In this document: positions 7,248-9,911 of the stretch, in pieces
Numbering within the stretch: position 1 is the stretch's first letter
Layout: each line of letters starts with the position of its first letter
From: JBIICS01 sp044238735
Lineage (GTDB): Bacteria; Bacteroidota; Bacteroidia; UBA4408
DNA length: 9,911 nt
Assembly (NCBI GenBank): GCA_044238735.1
Contig: JBIICS010000106.1
Span: forward strand, 1 to 9,911
Direction of reading: 5' to 3'
The notes under the pieces: model-generated
Told to the model about the DNA's origin: nothing
The model's database searches: none
The model's input: only the letters and a program-made list of their open reading frames with translations
Program-made: the position numbers and the translations under genes

Positions 7248-9065
7248 ATGTTAAATTTCGATGAACCGGCAAAAACTAAATTCAACTCTATTATAAAAGT
7301 AATAGGCGTTGGTGGTGGTGGCAGTAATGCTGTAAACCATATGTATAAATTAGGAATCAGTGGAGTAGACTTTATCGTTTGCAATACAGATAAGCAAGCT
7401 TTGGAAGTTAGCCCTATCCCTCATAAAGTACAATTAGGAGCCGCCCTAACCGAGGGTTTGGGTGCAGGAGCGTTACCCGAAGTTGGTAAAAATGCTGCAC
7501 TCGAAAGCATCGAAGATATCCAGAACATCCTTTCCAGCAATACCAAAATGGTATTTGTAACCGCCGGTATGGGCGGTGGAACCGGAACCGGTGCGGCCCC
7601 CGTAATAGCAAGAGTTGCCAAAGAATTGGGTATTTTAACGGTGGGTATTGTTACAATTCCGTTTGGCTTTGAAGGTAAAAAACGTAAAATGCAGGCCGAA
7701 GCCGGTATAGAAGAATTAAAACAAAACGTAGACACCTTAATCATTATTAGTAATGATAAATTACGCGAGATTCATGGCAACCTCAAATTAGCCGAAGCAT
7801 TCAGCAGAGCGGATGATGTTTTAACGATTGCAGCAAAATCAATTGCCGAAGTAATTGACTACACCTTACACATCAATCTCGATTTTAATGATATTCGTAC
7901 TGTAATGAATAATAGCGGCGTTGCTATAATGGGATCTGCCTTAGCGAGTGGCGAAAACAGAGCCATAAATGCTGTTGAGCAGGCTTTAGCATCTCCTTTA
8001 TTAAACGATAACAATATAAAAGGAGCACGATATGTTTTATTAAACATTACTTCTGGAACCGAAGAGTTAACCATGGATGAATTAGGGGAGATTAACGATT
8101 ACATACAAGAAGCTGCAGGGCTTACAGCTGAGATTATTCAAGGGGTTGGCTCTGACCCTAATTTAGCAGAGAATATTAAAGTAACTATAATTGCAACGGG
8201 ATTTAAATCAGAAGGCCTGGCTGCTTCATCTGTAAATCGACAGCCCGAAGTAAAAAAAATTTCATTAATTGACGAGACTCCGGTTGCTGAAGTAAAACCT
8301 GTTGAAACACCTAAAGCGGAAGAAATTAAACCTGCTGTTATTGAAAATGAAGTAAAGCCTTTATATGCTGAACCTTTCCTAAAGACTGTTTCTCCGTTAA
8401 TAAATGAAGTAAAAGTTGAAGAAACTCCAGCTACTAAAATAGAGGAAGAAATTACTTTAAGAGTTGAAGAAACTATAGCAAATAATTCTGAAGAAATTAT
8501 GGCTGTCCAGTTAAACGCAACTGAACTTAATGTGCAAGTAGCTGAGGAAACAGAAAACCTTAATGAAGTTACATTTGAAATTACAAATAACGATATCTTA
8601 AGCACTAGCGATGATGACTCTAAAAACGTTGTTTATCATTTAGAAGAAGACGTCACTTTATCTCAGGAAATAAAAGAAGAAATATCGCTCCAACCTCAGC
8701 AAGATATTATGTTTAATAAAGTGGAAGAAAAACCACAAAACATTATCCACGATTTAAATGCTTCTATTGAAAAAACTGAAGAACCTAACGTTGAAGAAAG
8801 TAATCAGATTTCAGCTACTGAAGAATACTTTAAACGTACTCAGGAGCGTATCCAAAAACTTAAAGACTTAAGTTTTAAATTAAAATCAGGAAGAGTATTA
8901 TCAGACCTTGAAAACGAACCAGCATATGTTCGTCGCGGAGTAAATCTTGATAATGTAGAACATAGTTCAAATAATAATATCTCTCGCTATACACTTGGCG
9001 AAAATGAGGATAAGAAAGGGGAGATTAAACCTAACAATCCTTTCTTACACGATAATGTTGATTAA
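7248..9065 (+). CDS. ftsZ: FtsZ, tubulin-like GTPase of the division ring, with a long acidic C-terminal linker
   Basis: FtsZ polymerises into the Z ring at the future division site. At 605 residues it is far longer than the ~380 of E. coli; long FtsZ proteins are usual in Bacteroidota. The GTPase core (about 1-318) has GVGGGGSNAVNHM (nucleotide loop), CNTDKQAL, the tubulin signature GGGTGTG (109-115) and the T7 loop NLDFNDIR with Asn210, Asp212 and Asp215, so active-site residues are intact. Residues ~325-530 form a low-complexity Glu/Lys/Val/Pro/Thr-rich linker, probably disordered, with recurring EVKP/EIKP and EETP units. A predicted helix with Arg/Lys (about 530-550) precedes NEPAYVRR (556-563), which resembles the normal FtsZ C-terminal peptide. 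A further 42 residues end in NNPFLHDNVD. A 37-base gap separates ftsZ from ftsA, with a weak AGGAA (7240-7244) just before the ATG. Confidence 0.97.
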   Translation: MLNFDEPAKTKFNSIIKVIGVGGGGSNAVNHMYKLGISGVDFIVCNTDKQALEVSPIPHKVQLGAALTEGLGAGALPEVGKNAALESIEDIQNILSSNTKMVFVTAGMGGGTGTGAAPVIARVAKELGILTVGIVTIPFGFEGKKRKMQAEAGIEELKQNVDTLIIISNDKLREIHGNLKLAEAFSRADDVLTIAAKSIAEVIDYTLHINLDFNDIRTVMNNSGVAIMGSALASGENRAINAVEQALASPLLNDNNIKGARYVLLNITSGTEELTMDELGEINDYIQEAAGLTAEIIQGVGSDPNLAENIKVTIIATGFKSEGLAASSVNRQPEVKKISLIDETPVAEVKPVETPKAEEIKPAVIENEVKPLYAEPFLKTVSPLINEVKVEETPATKIEEEITLRVEETIANNSEEIMAVQLNATELNVQVAEETENLNEVTFEITNNDILSTSDDDSKNVVYHLEEDVTLSQEIKEEISLQPQQDIMFNKVEEKPQNIIHDLNASIEKTEEPNVEESNQISATEEYFKRTQERIQKLKDLSFKLKSGRVLSDLENEPAYVRRGVNLDNVEHSSNNNISRYTLGENEDKKGEIKPNNPFLHDNVD

Positions 9066-9090
9066 TTAGTGTTGATGATTTAGTTGCTGT

Positions 9091-9119
9091 AAGGCCCGTC
9101 TCAACCCGACGGGCTTTTT
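9091..9119 (+). terminator. Intrinsic terminator of the dcw operon after ftsZ
   Basis: A perfect 7-bp GC-rich stem, GCCCGTC (9094-9100) with GACGGGC (9108-9114), encloses a 7-base loop. It is followed directly by five T residues (9115-9119). Flanking A residues (9091-9092) can extend the stem into the T tract. It lies 25 bases after the ftsZ stop. The opposite strand has no T run after the stem, so it should act mainly on ftsZ-side transcription. Confidence 0.93.
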
Positions 9120-9179
9120 AGTTTATAATACAGAAATTATATTGACATAAATAAGAGATGACTTTGGAGACAAATAGTC

Positions 9180-9255
9180 CGTCATTCCGGCGAAGGCCGG
9201 AACCTCTGTTGGAATAATCTATACTATAGATTGCGGCTCGGTGGCCGCAATGACG
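9180..9255. repeat. REPIN-like doublet of two inverted palindromic repeat units
   Basis: The 76-base element has ends that are near-perfect inverted repeats: CGTCATTCCGGC (9180-9191) and GCCGCAATGACG (9244-9255), with 11 of 12 positions complementary. Each arm also folds on itself. The left arm is TTCCGGC-GAAG-GCCGGAA (9185-9202). The right arm is TTGCGGC (9231-9237) paired with GCCGCAA (9244-9250) around a 6-base loop. Read on the opposite strand, the right arm has the same plan as the left: CGTCATT, N, CGGC, loop, GCCG, N, AA. A third palindrome, AATCTATA-C-TATAGATT (9216-9232), fills the spacer. This layout is that of a non-autonomous REP/REPIN-type intergenic repeat. Copies elsewhere in the genome cannot be seen here. 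Confidence 0.75.
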
Positions 9256-9268
9256 AAGCACAAAAATA

Positions 9269-9299
9269 CTTCATCGCGAGCATAGCAAAGTAATTCTCT
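9269..9299 (+). repeat. Decayed single repeat unit related to the neighbouring doublet
   Basis: The 31 bases start with CTTCATCGCGAGCATAGC and end with AATTCTCT. They resemble a widespread intergenic repeat of the form GTCATTGCGAGCG...GAAGCAATCTCT, which I know from general recall. They share the GTCATT-N-CG...AATCT plan with the two units of the 9180-9255 element. Differences are mostly C-to-T or G-to-A changes, and the terminal stem is lost, which suggests an old copy. It is a weaker call than the doublet. Confidence 0.45.
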
Positions 9300-9349
9300 A
9301 AATTCAAATAAAAAGCCAAGTAATAGTCCTAACCTAGGTTCTGTAACCC

Positions 9350-9911
9350 TTATAAATATACCCTCGTATAAACCACGCGGCCAGCTTTAGAAGTAGGCAC
9401 AACTGGATCGTTGTATTTTTGGATATAATCTATTGTAATGGTTTTACCATCGGCACTAATGCTTCCATCACCACTCACGGTAAAACTTTTTCCCTCATGT
9501 GTAATAGTTTGTGTAGGCACCTGAATATTGGTTTTATACTCCCCACTTAATTTAGCATTAACATAAACACTATCTAAATTGGTAAAGTTGTATAGTTTAA
9601 TTTCACTCTCATTTACATATGTTGCGAAATCAAAATTTGTGATGGTAGTGTTACCAGTATCAGCCATATTAAACTGATAATAACCCACTAAAAAATCGCT
9701 TGATAAAACTACATTTACTTTTCGTACAGGATTAATACTAGACTTATTTCGATACTTATCGCTAGCAGAATAGGCTACCTGATAGGTTCCAGTCTTGTTA
9801 GCATCTACATATCCTGTATATTCAATATTTCCGGATGCATCTCCCGTTTCGGGATCAATGGCTCTGGCCCCCGGATCGTTATATGTTGCACCAATTTTTA
9901 AAGTATAGGGA
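9350..9911 (-). CDS. Probable surface or secreted protein with an Ig-like (DUF5011-type) domain, C-terminal part
   Basis: The minus-strand frame is open from the right window edge to the TAA at 9350-9352, giving the last 186 residues; the N-terminus lies outside. A start near 9688 would be an internal GTG and is not needed. The first ~67 residues read as one Ig-like domain of the DUF5011/bacterial surface type: IGATYNDPGARAID, a Gly/Asp-rich turn, YTGYVDANKTGTYQVAYSASD and a closing VRKVNVV strand. This is the usual pattern of GxxYxDPGAxAxD...GTYxVxYxAxD. The remaining ~115 residues form a second, Thr/Asn/Tyr-rich, apparently all-beta domain with SGDGSISADGKTITIDYIQ, and end in VVYTRVYL. No sorting tail is visible. 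Such proteins in Bacteroidota are often lipoproteins, but the signal region cannot be checked here. It is convergent with ftsZ and unrelated to the dcw operon. The ligand or role is unknown. Confidence 0.75.
   Translation of the reverse strand, partial: PYTLKIGATYNDPGARAIDPETGDASGNIEYTGYVDANKTGTYQVAYSASDKYRNKSSINPVRKVNVVLSSDFLVGYYQFNMADTGNTTITNFDFATYVNESEIKLYNFTNLDSVYVNAKLSGEYKTNIQVPTQTITHEGKSFTVSGDGSISADGKTITIDYIQKYNDPVVPTSKAGRVVYTRVYL

Larger units (their letters stand above)
9120..9349. other. Gene-free spacer between convergent genes
   Basis: Between the ftsZ terminator and the end of the minus-strand gene I see no plausible coding frame and no tRNA-like or other RNA gene. Its content is the repeat doublet, the decayed third unit and a 10-base palindrome AACCTAGGTT (9331-9340) close to the minus-strand stop. 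No classical T-tailed hairpin serves the minus-strand gene, so the repeat hairpins may be its 3' structure (inference). Confidence 0.7.

Noticed and set aside
7004..7384. 126-codon minus-strand open frame spanning the ftsA-ftsZ junction
   Set aside because: It lies antisense to the conserved ends of ftsA and ftsZ, its translation shows no recognisable domain, and it appears to be a shadow frame in AT-rich sequence.
8138..8605. 155-codon minus-strand open frame inside ftsZ
   Set aside because: It is antisense to the Glu/Lys-rich linker. The Ser/Thr/Phe-rich translation is what the reverse complement of GAA/AAA/GTA codons gives.
9091..9117. Bidirectional terminator serving the minus-strand gene as well
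   Set aside because: On the minus strand the stem is followed by CTTAC rather than a T run, and it lies more than 230 bases beyond that gene's stop.
9331..9340. AACCTAGGTT palindrome near the end of the minus-strand gene, as a terminator or operator
   Set aside because: The stem is short, has no loop and is not followed by a T tract on either strand. A 10-base palindrome alone is weak evidence.

Overview
The window is the distal two thirds of a division and cell wall (dcw) cluster, most likely from a low-GC member of the Bacteroidota. Three things point there: the order murD-ftsW-murG-murC-ftsQ-ftsA-ftsZ with no ddl between murC and ftsQ; an FtsZ of about 605 residues with a long acidic linker; and starts that mostly lack a strong Shine-Dalgarno sequence. 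The surface-protein fragment at the right edge (immunoglobulin-like domain of the DUF5011 type) fits the same group. Genus cannot be read from the sequence.

Layout: bases 1-9065 hold eight same-strand genes that overlap or nearly touch. They are the 3' part of murD (cut by the left edge), a small gene for a lone and apparently inactivated MurD C-terminal domain, ftsW, murG, murC, ftsQ, ftsA and ftsZ. The only gap above 6 bases is the 37 bases before ftsZ. No internal terminator is evident, and a clear intrinsic terminator follows ftsZ (9091-9119), so this looks like the end of one long transcript. Bases 9120-9349 carry no gene. They hold a REPIN-like pair of inverted palindromic repeat units (9180-9255) and a decayed third unit (9269-9299). 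From 9350 to the right edge a minus-strand gene, convergent with ftsZ and cut by the window edge, encodes the C-terminal part of a probable surface or secreted protein.

The genes form one pathway. MurC and MurD add L-Ala and D-Glu to UDP-MurNAc in the cytoplasm. MurG adds GlcNAc to the lipid-linked precursor. FtsW polymerises lipid II at the septum. FtsQ, FtsA and FtsZ build and position the divisome.

The least expected item is the 176-residue gene between murD and ftsW. It aligns end to end with the MurD C-terminal domain just upstream, but the DSKATN and DKG ligand-binding motifs are replaced. It looks like a tandem partial duplication kept as an intact reading frame, possibly with a non-catalytic role. 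The FtsZ tail is also notable: a PAYVRR motif resembling the usual FtsZ C-terminal peptide lies about 40 residues before the true end.
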